Of a DNA stretch of 7,754 nucleotides, positions 1 through 5,997 are shown piece by piece (positions within the stretch are counted from its first letter, which is position 1; each line of letters begins with the position of its first letter). Location: positions 1-7,754 of the forward strand of contig URYA01000072.1 in assembly GCA_900551975.1 (NCBI GenBank), written 5' to 3'. The position numbers and the translations under genes are program-made. The notes under the pieces are model-generated. The model was not told the DNA's origin and did no database searches. It was given only the letters and a program-made list of their open reading frames with translations. This stretch comes from an uncultured Collinsella sp. (GTDB lineage Bacteria > Actinomycetota > Coriobacteriia > Coriobacteriales > Coriobacteriaceae).

Positions 1-418
1 CGATGGTGACCATCACGACGTTCTGCACGCCCTTGGCAGAACCGAGCCAGGCCTCGCCCATGGCAGCGGCGTTGGCATCGTTCTCGTACTTAACGACCGC
101 GTCGGGGCAGTGCTTTTGAATGGCGATCCTCAGCTCGGGCAGGTTAATGGCAATGTTGGCCTTGACCTTGGCATCGCCCGATGCCGGGATGGGGCACGGA
201 ACGGCCAGGCCAATGCCCGCCACAAAGGCACGCGGAATCTGGGCTTTGGCGACCACCTGGTCGATAGCCTCGGTCACCGCGGCAAAGCCCGCAGCGTCAA
301 CGATGGGAGGCGTGGGCACGCTGGCCTTGGCAAGCAGGTTGCCGTCCTCGTCGAACAGGCCCTCCTTAACCGAGGTGCCGCCGACGTCGATGCCGATGTA
401 ATACTGCTTAGGTTCCAT
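1..418 (-). CDS. ROK-family sugar kinase (glucokinase-like), N-terminal 139 residues, cut by the left window edge
   Basis: Likely an ATP-dependent cytoplasmic kinase that phosphorylates a free hexose such as glucose at C6. Read from the ATG at 418-416, it opens with the ROK phosphate-binding segment IGIDVGGTSVK (residues 8-18). It reaches the catalytic motif YENDANAAAMGE at 111-122, where Asp114 is the expected general base. The reading frame is open to base 1. The second glycine-rich ATP motif and the zinc-binding HxCxxGxxGC region, if present, lie outside the window. The start is supported by an AAAGGTGG ribosome site six bases upstream. One small oddity is AVPCP near residues 72-76, where ROK kinases usually have GxPGP. 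The gene is divergent from the GntR-type regulator at 756, which suggests that regulator controls it. ROK family membership is firm. The substrate is inferred: glucose is most likely, but mannose, fructose or an amino sugar are possible. Confidence 0.9.
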   Translation of the reverse strand, partial: MEPKQYYIGIDVGGTSVKEGLFDEDGNLLAKASVPTPPIVDAAGFAAVTEAIDQVVAKAQIPRAFVAGIGLAVPCPIPASGDAKVKANIAINLPELRIAIQKHCPDAVVKYENDANAAAMGEAWLGSAKGVQNVVMVTI

Positions 419-435
419 GGGAGCCCACCTTTCTC

Positions 436-443
436 GTTTAAAC
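436..443. promoter_or_regulatory. Candidate HutC/GntR-type operator, palindrome GTTTAAAC
   Basis: GTTTAAAC is a perfect 8-bp palindrome that fits the GT-N-TA-N-AC core known for operators of the HutC subfamily of GntR regulators. It sits 18 bases upstream of the kinase ATG, just before its ribosome site, and a HutC-type regulator is encoded divergently. A related sequence, GACTATAC at 711-718, keeps all but one fixed position and overlaps the likely regulator promoter. Sequence and context are seen directly; binding is inference. Confidence 0.4.
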
Positions 444-476
444 ATTGCCTGTATGGTACCGCTCCCAAGGCAAAAA

Positions 477-509
477 CCTACCAAAAAGGGACAGGTTTGT
501 TTTGGCAGG
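477..509. repeat. Imperfect palindromic segment, possible extragenic repeat unit
   Basis: CCTACCAAAA at 477-486 and TTTTGGCAGG at 500-509 form a 10-bp inverted repeat with one mismatch around a 13-base centre. A second, overlapping inverted repeat (AAACCT at 474-479, AGGTTT at 493-498) allows an alternative fold. The compact palindrome with a GGGACAGGTTTG core resembles dispersed REP-like extragenic repeats. With only one copy visible here, repeat status is a guess. Confidence 0.3.
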
Positions 510-564
510 CTTTATCTGGGGAAACGCAGAGTACGAGATTCGGTTTGCTGGCCGCTATATCGGT

Positions 565-585
565 TCGGTCCCGTCCTCGGACCGA
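565..585. repeat. 7-bp perfect inverted repeat (TCGGTCC / GGACCGA) with 7-base spacer
   Basis: The arms at 565-571 and 579-585 are perfectly complementary. No U-tract follows on either strand, so this is not an intrinsic terminator. It may be a protein-binding dyad or a leader hairpin in the divergent promoter region. Confidence 0.4.
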
Positions 586-708
586 TCATTCCTCAACACG
601 ACACTACTCAGATGTTTATCATTTAAAACGCTCTGATGTTACAAGCGGGGCGTCTTTTGATTTTATCGTTCTCGAACTTTTCAATAACTCAATAGAGATA
701 CTTAGGCG

Positions 709-719
709 TTGACTATACT
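709..719 (+). promoter_or_regulatory. Candidate promoter of the GntR-type regulator gene
   Basis: TATACT at 714-719 is a good -10 match (five of six) and would place the transcript start near 726, leaving a leader of about 30 bases before the ribosome site. There is no clear -35 at 17-18 bases upstream. TTGACT at 709-714 is a good -35 by itself but has no good -10 at the right distance. The overlap with the GACTATAC half-match at 711-718 would fit autoregulation. Confidence 0.35.
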
Positions 720-755
720 TTCTTTTATTCTCAATCAAGTTGGAAAGGAGGTTCC

Positions 756-1475
756 TTGATTCCCAAATACGAGGCGATAGCTGCAGATATCCGTCGAAGC
801 ATCGAGGACGGCGCCCTTAAGCCGGGCGATAAGTTACCCACCGTCGTAGAGTTTTGCGAGCTCTATAGCGTTTCTAAGATCACCGTCAAACGTGCGATTG
901 AGCAGATTACCGAGGAGGGCTTGATCACCAGTCGGCGCGGATCGGGCACCTACGTCAAGGACACAGCGGGGCTTCCCGGCCAGGTGTTTTTCCAAGGCAA
1001 GAACGACCGCGCCCAAGGCTTTTCGTACGAGCATCGCGGGGAGAAGGTGACCTCGGTGGTCTACGATTTCTCGATCGTCAATCCGCCGGCAGAGGTTGCG
1101 ACCCAGCTGGGAATGGCCGAAGACGACTTTGCCTATCACATCGTGCGCGTGCGTCAGGCCGACGAGAAGCCCATCGTTATCGAGCACACCTACATGCCCC
1201 TCGAGCTGATTCCGGGCCTTAAAAAGAAGGACCTGTACGGATCGCTCTACCGCTTCATCCGCGAGCAATGTGGCCTGAAGATTTCGAGCTTTCACCGTAC
1301 CATTCGAGCCGTGGCAGCAACCGAGGAAGAAGCCGAGCGTCTGGACACCAAACCTGGCTCTCCCCTGCTCGAGCTCACCCAGATTGGCTTTTTGTACAGC
1401 GGCGCCGCCTTTGAGTATTTGGTCTCGCGCAACGTTGGCGACCGCTTTGAGTTGCACAACGTAACGTTGGCATAG
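756..1475 (+). CDS. GntR-family transcriptional regulator, HutC subfamily (winged helix plus UTRA domain)
   Basis: A 239-residue cytoplasmic DNA-binding protein. Residues 1-69 form the GntR winged helix-turn-helix: PKYEAIAADIRRSI helix, DKLPTVVEFCELYSVSKITV with the recognition helix around 40-51, and the wing RRGSGTYVKD at 60-69. Residues about 85-235 match a UTRA effector domain, including the IEHTYMPLELIPGL segment near 142-155. The length is normal for the subfamily. The start is TTG at 756, chosen because a near-perfect AAAGGAGG ribosome site (744-751) lies directly before it and the fold begins at once. HutC-type relatives such as NagR/DasR and TreR bind phosphosugars or amino sugars. 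Lying between a divergent sugar kinase and manA, this one probably represses sugar-uptake or sugar-use genes. The effector cannot be read from sequence. Confidence 0.93.
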   Translation: MIPKYEAIAADIRRSIEDGALKPGDKLPTVVEFCELYSVSKITVKRAIEQITEEGLITSRRGSGTYVKDTAGLPGQVFFQGKNDRAQGFSYEHRGEKVTSVVYDFSIVNPPAEVATQLGMAEDDFAYHIVRVRQADEKPIVIEHTYMPLELIPGLKKKDLYGSLYRFIREQCGLKISSFHRTIRAVAATEEEAERLDTKPGSPLLELTQIGFLYSGAAFEYLVSRNVGDRFELHNVTLA

Positions 1476-1488
1476 GTTTTTGTAGTCA

Positions 1489-1528
1489 CGCGGGCGCTCG
1501 TTTTGAGCTGTTTTGTGCAACGCCCGCG
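1489..1528 (+). other. Hairpin between the regulator and manA (8-bp perfect stem)
   Basis: CGCGGGCG at 1489-1496 pairs perfectly with CGCCCGCG at 1521-1528 around a 24-base loop that itself contains two GTTTTG copies and a small CTC/GAG hairpin. No U-tract follows, so it is not a classical terminator. It ends about 15 bases before the manA start and could attenuate read-through, protect an mRNA end or affect manA translation. Confidence 0.55.
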
Positions 1529-1543
1529 CAACATAATGGGGGT

Positions 1544-2482
1544 ATGAACATGTCCGATTTGATTAAACTGACGCCGATCTTCCACGAGAAGATCTGGGGC
1601 GGCCGCCAGCTCGAAACCGTATTTGGTTACGATATTCCCGAAGGTCCCATCGGTGAGTGCTGGGCCATCTCGGCCCATCCCAACGGCGACTGCCAGATCG
1701 CTGAGGGCCCGTATGCGGGCCACACGCTTTCGTGGCTGTGGGCCGAGCACCGCGAGCTCTTTGGCAATTGCGAGGGCAAGGAGTTCCCGCTGCTCATTAA
1801 GATTCTGGACGCCAAGGACGACCTTTCGATCCAGATTCACCCCAACGACGAGTACGCCGCCGAGCACGAGAACGGCAGCCTGGGCAAAACCGAGTGCTGG
1901 TATGTGCTGGACTGCGAGCCCGGCGCCACAATCATCGTCGGCCAGCGCGCGCATGACCGCGCCGAGGCCGCACAGATGATCGAGGACGGCCGCTGGAACG
2001 ACATGCTCAACGTGTTACCGATTCACAAGGGCGACTTTTTCCAGATTGATTCCGGTACCGTGCACGCCATCAAGACCGGCACGCTCATTTTGGAGACACA
2101 GCAGTCGAGCGACGTGACATATCGCCTGTATGACTACGATCGTCCCGGCACCGACGGCAAGCTGCGCCCGCTGCACATTGAGCAGAGCCTCGACTGCATC
2201 GACTTTGATGCTCAGGCTCCGACCGACGGCACCGTGACGGCGCCCGAGGTCGACGGCGTAACCGAGCTCGAGTCCAACCCCTGCTACACCGTCGATCGCG
2301 TGCGCGTTGACGGCAGCAAGACCCTCGACCAGCGCTGGCCCTTCATGTGCCTGTCGGTCATCGACGGCGAAGGCACCGTCTGTGGCGACCCCGTCCACAA
2401 GGGAAGCCACCTGCTGGCTCCGAGCACCGTCAGCTCCATTGACCTCAAAGGCAAGATGGAACTGATCATCTCGCATCTCTAG
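1544..2482 (+). CDS. manA: Class I mannose-6-phosphate isomerase (phosphomannose isomerase)
   Basis: A cytoplasmic zinc enzyme that interconverts mannose-6-phosphate and fructose-6-phosphate, linking mannose use to glycolysis and supplying mannose-6-P for GDP-mannose. It has 312 residues, the size of the short Bacillus-type class I enzymes. Visible zinc-ligand motifs are QIHPND (Gln97, His99), KTECWYVL (Glu117) and GTVHAIKTG (His174); the substrate arginine is in VTYRLYDYDR (Arg194). The N-terminal PIFHEKIWGGRQL is typical. Two starts are possible. ATG 1544 has a GGGGG run ending two bases away, too close. ATG 1550, two codons later, has the same GGGGG at seven bases and may be the true start. 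A CATAAT at 1532-1537 could even give a near-leaderless transcript. The gene follows the GntR regulator by 68 bases on the same strand, so co-regulation is likely. Confidence 0.96.
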   Translation: MNMSDLIKLTPIFHEKIWGGRQLETVFGYDIPEGPIGECWAISAHPNGDCQIAEGPYAGHTLSWLWAEHRELFGNCEGKEFPLLIKILDAKDDLSIQIHPNDEYAAEHENGSLGKTECWYVLDCEPGATIIVGQRAHDRAEAAQMIEDGRWNDMLNVLPIHKGDFFQIDSGTVHAIKTGTLILETQQSSDVTYRLYDYDRPGTDGKLRPLHIEQSLDCIDFDAQAPTDGTVTAPEVDGVTELESNPCYTVDRVRVDGSKTLDQRWPFMCLSVIDGEGTVCGDPVHKGSHLLAPSTVSSIDLKGKMELIISHL

Positions 2483-2508
2483 GTCGCACCAACAACCCAA
2501 ACGCAACA

Positions 2509-2542
2509 AGGGGCTCTCCCGTCCATGTACGGGAGAGCCCCT
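2509..2542 (+). terminator. Strong hairpin terminator after manA (14-bp perfect stem)
   Basis: The arms at 2509-2522 and 2529-2542 pair perfectly over 14 bp with a six-base loop (CCATGT). It begins 27 bases after the manA stop. The downstream tract ACTCGTATCTATCTATC is pyrimidine-rich rather than a pure U-run. On the other strand the trailing sequence is TTGTTGCGTTTG, so it may also stop minus-strand transcripts. Confidence 0.8.
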
Positions 2543-2581
2543 ACTCGTATCTATCTATCAGCCCACCCGGCTCTCCAGATC

Positions 2582-2610
2582 AAAAAGCGAACGGGCAAAG
2601 CAACGTTCGC
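2582..2610 (-). terminator. Intrinsic terminator for the helicase gene
   Basis: On the minus strand GCGAACG and CGTTCGC (2610-2604 and 2593-2587) form a 7-bp perfect stem with a ten-base loop, followed at once by five U residues (2586-2582). It lies about 160 bases beyond the helicase stop, leaving a long 3' untranslated region that contains the nested inverted repeat at 2641-2755. Confidence 0.7.
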
Positions 2611-2640
2611 AAGCTGCAGGCCAAAACGCCACAAGGAAGA

Positions 2641-2755
2641 GGGCGCGCCGGGGGCTTTGGTCGATCGCGAGTTCCGCACGAGCCGGAGAGCACTTAATGT
2701 GCTCTCCGTGCGAGCAGGACTGTCCGAGCAGGCGACCAAAGCCCCCGGCACGCCC
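2641..2755. repeat. 115-base nested inverted repeat in the helicase 3' region
   Basis: The outer arms are 2641-2663 and 2733-2755: 22 of 23 positions pair, made of a perfect 17-bp block (2647-2663 with 2733-2749), one mismatch, then GGGCG/CGCCC. Inside is a perfect 9-bp hairpin, GGAGAGCAC/GTGCTCTCC (2685-2693, 2699-2707, loop TTAAT). There is also an 8-base direct repeat CGAGCAGG (2711-2718, 2725-2732) that overlaps the small palindrome GGACTGTCC (2717-2725). It starts 14 bases after the helicase stop. It could be a structured 3' UTR or small RNA, or a non-coding inverted-repeat element. I see no convincing flanking target duplication. Confidence 0.75.
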
Positions 2756-2769
2756 GGTCAACCTCGCAG

Positions 2770-5664
2770 TTAGGCATTCAGCTTAACGATCGGCGCGAAG
2801 CCCTTCATCAACTTTTTGGTCTGGCCGGTCTTTTCGAATTGGACCTCGATCATGTCTCCAGCGACCGAGATCACGGTACCCGTGCCAAAAGTCTTGTGGC
2901 TCACGGTATCGCCCGCGGCAAAGTCCTGCGATGCGCTGGCGCGATCGACCTTGCGCTCCACCGTCGGGGACACCTTGGACGACGGCTTTTTGGCTCGCGG
3001 CGCGCCCGAGCCAAAGGTCGAGGCAACGCGACCGGCATCGGGCGAAACCCCACGATGGCGCTCAGTCCCGTAACTGCTGCCGCCAAAGAAATCGTCAAAG
3101 CTCGATCCGCCGCGCGAACCGGAACCGCCGGTCGAACGCGTATGCGAACCGAACACCTTGCCGCCATACATATCCGAGCCCATGCCCGAGCCAAAGGTGC
3201 CGTGACGGTCGCCGCGCTTCTCCCAGCCCGTGCCCTCAAAACCGGCAGAGCCGATACCGCTAAACTCGATATCCTCAAACGGAATCTCGTTGAGGAAGCG
3301 CGAGCGCGGGTTGGCAGAGGTCGAACCGTAGGTGCGACGCGTGGCCGCATAGGTCAAGAACAGTCGCTTACGGGCACGCGTGATGGCAACGTAGGCCAGA
3401 CGACGCTCCTCCTCGAGCTTGCCCGGGTCATCGCTGCCGCCAAAGTCGTGCACGTGCGGGAAGATGCCCTCCTCCATGCCGGCCACGAACACCGCCGGGA
3501 ACTCCAGGCCCTTGGCGGAGTGGATGGTCATCATAGTGATGGCATGCGTCTCGCCGGCCAGGGAATCCAAGTCGGAGCGCAGGGCCAGCCACTCCATGAG
3601 TGCAGGCAGCGCCTTGCAGGTGAGCGGGCCGTAGGTGCGCTCGATCTCGTCGGCATGCACGGCACCCACCGGCAGCTCTGTCGGCGCGGCATAGGCGTTG
3701 CCCGCGATAGCGGCAGCCAGGGCATCCTGCGGCGAGAGCGCCGGAGCGGCCAAGCTATCGAGCGGATTGGAACCCGCGGCATCACGCGCGCCAACGAGCG
3801 CCTCAAACGAAGACGCGGGCGCAGACGGGCCGGGCTCGGGCGCGGGCGCGCTCACCACAACGGGCTCGGGCTCAACGTCGGCGGGCACATCGGCAACACC
3901 AGCAGCGCGCAGCTCTTCCAAGCTCTCGAGCGTGCCTTCGATATCCTCGTGCGTCTCCTCAAATTCGGCAGCGACACCCAGGAATTCCTGGATGTTCTCG
4001 GCGCGGCTCTCGGACTCCATGGTGCCCTCGGCGCGGAAAGCCTGCAGCAGGCCCGTCTTATCGACAATCATCTCGACAACGTCCTTGAGCTCGCCGTCCA
4101 TGCGGCGACCCTCGCGCACCAGCGAGACAAAGCTCGACAGGCCATTGCGCACCTTGGCGCTAAACATGCCCGTCTCGGCTGTTGCGATCTCGCAAGCCTG
4201 GAAGAACGAGCAACGGTTGTCGCGCGCCAGCTGCTCAATCTTTTGGATCGAGGTGGAGCCGATGCCGCGGCGCGGCGTGTTGATGACGCGCTTGACGCTC
4301 ATCTCGTCTGCCGGGTTCACGATCATCTTGAGGTAGGCCATGACGTCGCGGATCTCGGCACGATCGAAGAATCGCGTGCCGCCCACAATCTTGTAGGGCA
4401 CGCCTGCGCGCAGGAACATATCTTCGAGGATACGCGACTGGGCGTTGGTGCGGTAGAACACGGCGATATCGTCGTAACTCGTGCCCTTGGAGTGCAGCTT
4501 TTCGATCTCGCCGGCAATCCAGCGGCCCTCGTCGCGCTCGTCGCTTGCCTGGAAGGCCTGGATCTTCTCGCCGTCGCCCTCGGCCGTAAACAGGCGCTTG
4601 TCCTTGCGCTGCGAGTTGTGACGCACCACGGCGTTGGCGGCGCTCAGGATATGGCCCGTGGAGCGGTAGTTCTGCTCCAGCTTAACGGTCTTGCAGTTTT
4701 TAAAGTCCTTCTCAAAGTCCAGGATGTTGGTGATGTCGGCGCCGCGCCAGCTATAAATGGACTGGTCATCGTCGCCTACGACCATGAGGTTTTGGTACTT
4801 GGCGGCCAGCAGGTTGGCGATCTCGTACTGGACGTGGTTGGTGTCCTGATACTCGTCGACGCTAATGTAGCGGAAACGCTCTTGGTACTTATCGAGCACC
4901 TCGGGGCGGGTGCGCAGCAGCTCGAGCGTGCGCACGAGCAGGTCGTCGAAGTCCATCGCGTTGGCGGCGCGCAGGCGGCGTTCCAGCTCCAGGTAGACCT
5001 GCGCGGCCTTTTTGTCGTTGGGGCTGTCGGCGGATTTGAGCATGTCCTCGGGGCCGATCATGGCGTTTTTGGCCGAACTGATCTTGCTGCGGATCATATT
5101 GATGGGGAATTGCTTTTGCTCGATACCGAGCGCCTGCATAATATCGCGCACCATGCGCTTGGAATCGTCGTCATCGTAGATGGTGAACTGACCGGTGTAG
5201 CCCAGCAAGTCGGCGTCCTCGCGCAGCATGCGCACGCACATAGCATGGAAGGTGCACACCCACATGCCGCGGGTACCGCTGGGGATGAGTGCCGCCAGAC
5301 GCTCGCGCATCTCGGCCGCGGCCTTGTTGGTAAACGTGATGGCAAGGATCTGCCAGGGCTTAACGCCCAGGTCGCCGAGCATATGTGCGATGCGGAAGGT
5401 CAGGACGCGGGTCTTGCCCGAGCCGGCGCCGGCAAGGACCAGCAACGGACCCTCGGTGGTCAGGACGGCCTCGCGCTGGGCGGGGTTCAGGCTATCGATA
5501 TCGACGAGCGGCTTGGGCGCCGGAGCCGGGGCGTCGTAGATGTCGAGCGGAACGAGCTCGGGTTCCGGCGCGGCGGGGGCGGTGTACGCATCGAGCGGCA
5601 CGGGTTCCGGCGCGGGCGGCACGGGCACCGCGGCGTTCTTTTCCCAGGGCAAGGGCTGGGTCAT
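2770..5664 (-). CDS. pcrA: ATP-dependent DNA helicase PcrA/UvrD (superfamily 1A)
   Basis: A 3'-5' DNA translocase and helicase for DNA repair, rolling-circle replication and clearing of replication-transcription conflicts. All SF1A motifs are present: Q-motif LNPAQREAV (59-67), Walker A AGAGSGKT (78-85), Ia TFTNKAAAEMR (110-120), Walker B VDEYQDTN (269-276), III GDDDQSIYSWRGAD (297-310), IV QNYRST (331-336), AVFYRTNAQSR (401-411), V TIHSAKGLEFP (713-723) and VI EEERRLAYVAITRA (751-764). It is 964 residues against roughly 720-780 for most relatives. The excess is a repeated Pro/Ala/Glu N-terminal extension (1-52), an Ala/Pro-rich insert (about 585-685) and a Gly/Ser linker (about 803-900). The last 50 residues, from FAAGDTVSHKTFGTGTV, match the Tudor-like domain that binds RNA polymerase in PcrA and UvrD. 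ATG 5664 has a GAGGAG ribosome site at about seven bases. The gene appears monocistronic. Confidence 0.97.
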   Translation of the reverse strand: MTQPLPWEKNAAVPVPPAPEPVPLDAYTAPAAPEPELVPLDIYDAPAPAPKPLVDIDSLNPAQREAVLTTEGPLLVLAGAGSGKTRVLTFRIAHMLGDLGVKPWQILAITFTNKAAAEMRERLAALIPSGTRGMWVCTFHAMCVRMLREDADLLGYTGQFTIYDDDDSKRMVRDIMQALGIEQKQFPINMIRSKISSAKNAMIGPEDMLKSADSPNDKKAAQVYLELERRLRAANAMDFDDLLVRTLELLRTRPEVLDKYQERFRYISVDEYQDTNHVQYEIANLLAAKYQNLMVVGDDDQSIYSWRGADITNILDFEKDFKNCKTVKLEQNYRSTGHILSAANAVVRHNSQRKDKRLFTAEGDGEKIQAFQASDERDEGRWIAGEIEKLHSKGTSYDDIAVFYRTNAQSRILEDMFLRAGVPYKIVGGTRFFDRAEIRDVMAYLKMIVNPADEMSVKRVINTPRRGIGSTSIQKIEQLARDNRCSFFQACEIATAETGMFSAKVRNGLSSFVSLVREGRRMDGELKDVVEMIVDKTGLLQAFRAEGTMESESRAENIQEFLGVAAEFEETHEDIEGTLESLEELRAAGVADVPADVEPEPVVVSAPAPEPGPSAPASSFEALVGARDAAGSNPLDSLAAPALSPQDALAAAIAGNAYAAPTELPVGAVHADEIERTYGPLTCKALPALMEWLALRSDLDSLAGETHAITMMTIHSAKGLEFPAVFVAGMEEGIFPHVHDFGGSDDPGKLEEERRLAYVAITRARKRLFLTYAATRRTYGSTSANPRSRFLNEIPFEDIEFSGIGSAGFEGTGWEKRGDRHGTFGSGMGSDMYGGKVFGSHTRSTGGSGSRGGSSFDDFFGGSSYGTERHRGVSPDAGRVASTFGSGAPRAKKPSSKVSPTVERKVDRASASQDFAAGDTVSHKTFGTGTVISVAGDMIEVQFEKTGQTKKLMKGFAPIVKLNA

Positions 5665-5725
5665 GGGCGACTCCTCATCTGACGGACGGCGCGCCTACGG
5701 GCAGCGCCATAGTTTGAGCCGTACC

Positions 5726-5756
5726 AGTATACCGAGCCGCGCGGACACCGACGCAA
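5726..5756 (-). promoter_or_regulatory. Candidate pcrA promoter
   Basis: On the minus strand TATACT (5731-5726) is a good -10 box, with TTGCGT (5756-5751) as a possible -35 at a long 19-base spacing. The transcript would start near 5719, giving a 5' leader of about 55 bases before the pcrA ATG. Confidence 0.4.
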
Positions 5757-5781
5757 ATCACACCGCGACTCCGTGCGCCGC

Positions 5782-5809
5782 CGCCAAACCCGCCCCAGCG
5801 GATTTGGCG
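5782..5809. other. Compact hairpin upstream of the pcrA promoter
   Basis: CGCCAAA (5782-5788) pairs with TTTGGCG (5803-5809), and CCGC (5790-5793) with GCGG (5798-5801), leaving a four-base loop. The single unpaired position is C/A on the plus strand but a U-G wobble on the minus strand, so a minus-strand RNA would have an uninterrupted 12-bp stem. No U-tract follows. Function unknown. Confidence 0.5.
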
Positions 5810-5911
5810 CAATGGGATCAGGTTACTTTGCACCAATCTATTGACAATCACGAAACCGCCGATGTCATGGTAACGGCAGCGAGCGGCGGCCAGAGCGAAC
5901 AAATTGGCATG

Positions 5912-5953
5912 AAAAGAGGGCGGCATAGACCTTTTGGTCATGCCACCCCCTTT
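5912..5953 (-). terminator. Intrinsic terminator of uppP
   Basis: On the minus strand AGGGGGTGGCATGACC pairs with GGTC-U-AUGCCGCCCUCU around an AAAA loop. The stem has one bulged U and two G-U wobbles, and it is followed by UUUU (5915-5912). It lies about 45 bases beyond the uppP stop, matching a rho-independent terminator well. Confidence 0.85.
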
Positions 5954-5997
5954 GAATGACAAGTTGTCGCCCCGGCCGCCGCGCAGCGTCGACTAAG

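Larger units (their letters stand above)
419..755. other. Divergent intergenic control region between the ROK kinase and the GntR regulator
   Basis: These 337 bases hold no convincing gene. The open frames that cross them lack a ribosome site or are the antisense shadow of the kinase. The right half (about 590-750) is clearly more AT-rich than the flanking genes, as expected for promoters. Listed separately are an 8-bp palindrome near the kinase start, an inverted-repeat segment at 477-509, a 7-bp inverted repeat at 565-585 and a promoter-like stretch before the regulator. There is also a 6-bp inverted repeat TTGCCT/AGGCAA at 445-450 and 468-473, and an imperfect direct repeat CAGATGTT/CTGATGTT at 609-616 and 633-640. 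Their meaning is unknown. Confidence 0.7.
5665..5997. other. Intergenic region between uppP and pcrA
   Basis: These 333 bases carry the uppP terminator (5912-5953), a compact hairpin (5782-5809) and the pcrA promoter candidate (5726-5756). I see no convincing gene. The minus-strand frame 5962-5675 has no ribosome site or recognisable product. It ends in an 11-codon ATG frame (5710-5675) whose stop overlaps the pcrA ribosome site. That short frame also lacks a ribosome site. Confidence 0.65.

Noticed and set aside
110..712. A 200-codon plus-strand frame at the left end.
   Set aside because: It lies antisense to the ROK kinase and then runs through the AT-rich control region. It has no family resemblance or ribosome site.
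2525..2773. Small open frames on both strands between manA and pcrA.
   Set aside because: They consist of the terminator and inverted-repeat sequences, lack ribosome sites and encode nothing recognisable.
2839..5682. A 947-codon open frame on the plus strand, antisense to almost the whole pcrA gene.
   Set aside because: Its translation has no recognisable domain, is low-complexity in Ala/Arg/Gly/His/Leu, and mirrors pcrA codons. Long antisense frames are expected opposite GC-rich genes with strong third-position bias.
5675..5710. An 11-codon leader peptide (ATG at 5710) before pcrA.
   Set aside because: It has no ribosome site, no regulatory amino acid run and no attenuator-like hairpin pair, so chance is the simpler explanation.
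5841..5869. TTGACA at 5841-5846 as a plus-strand promoter opposing uppP.
   Set aside because: No acceptable -10 lies 16-18 bases downstream, and there is no plus-strand gene for it to serve.
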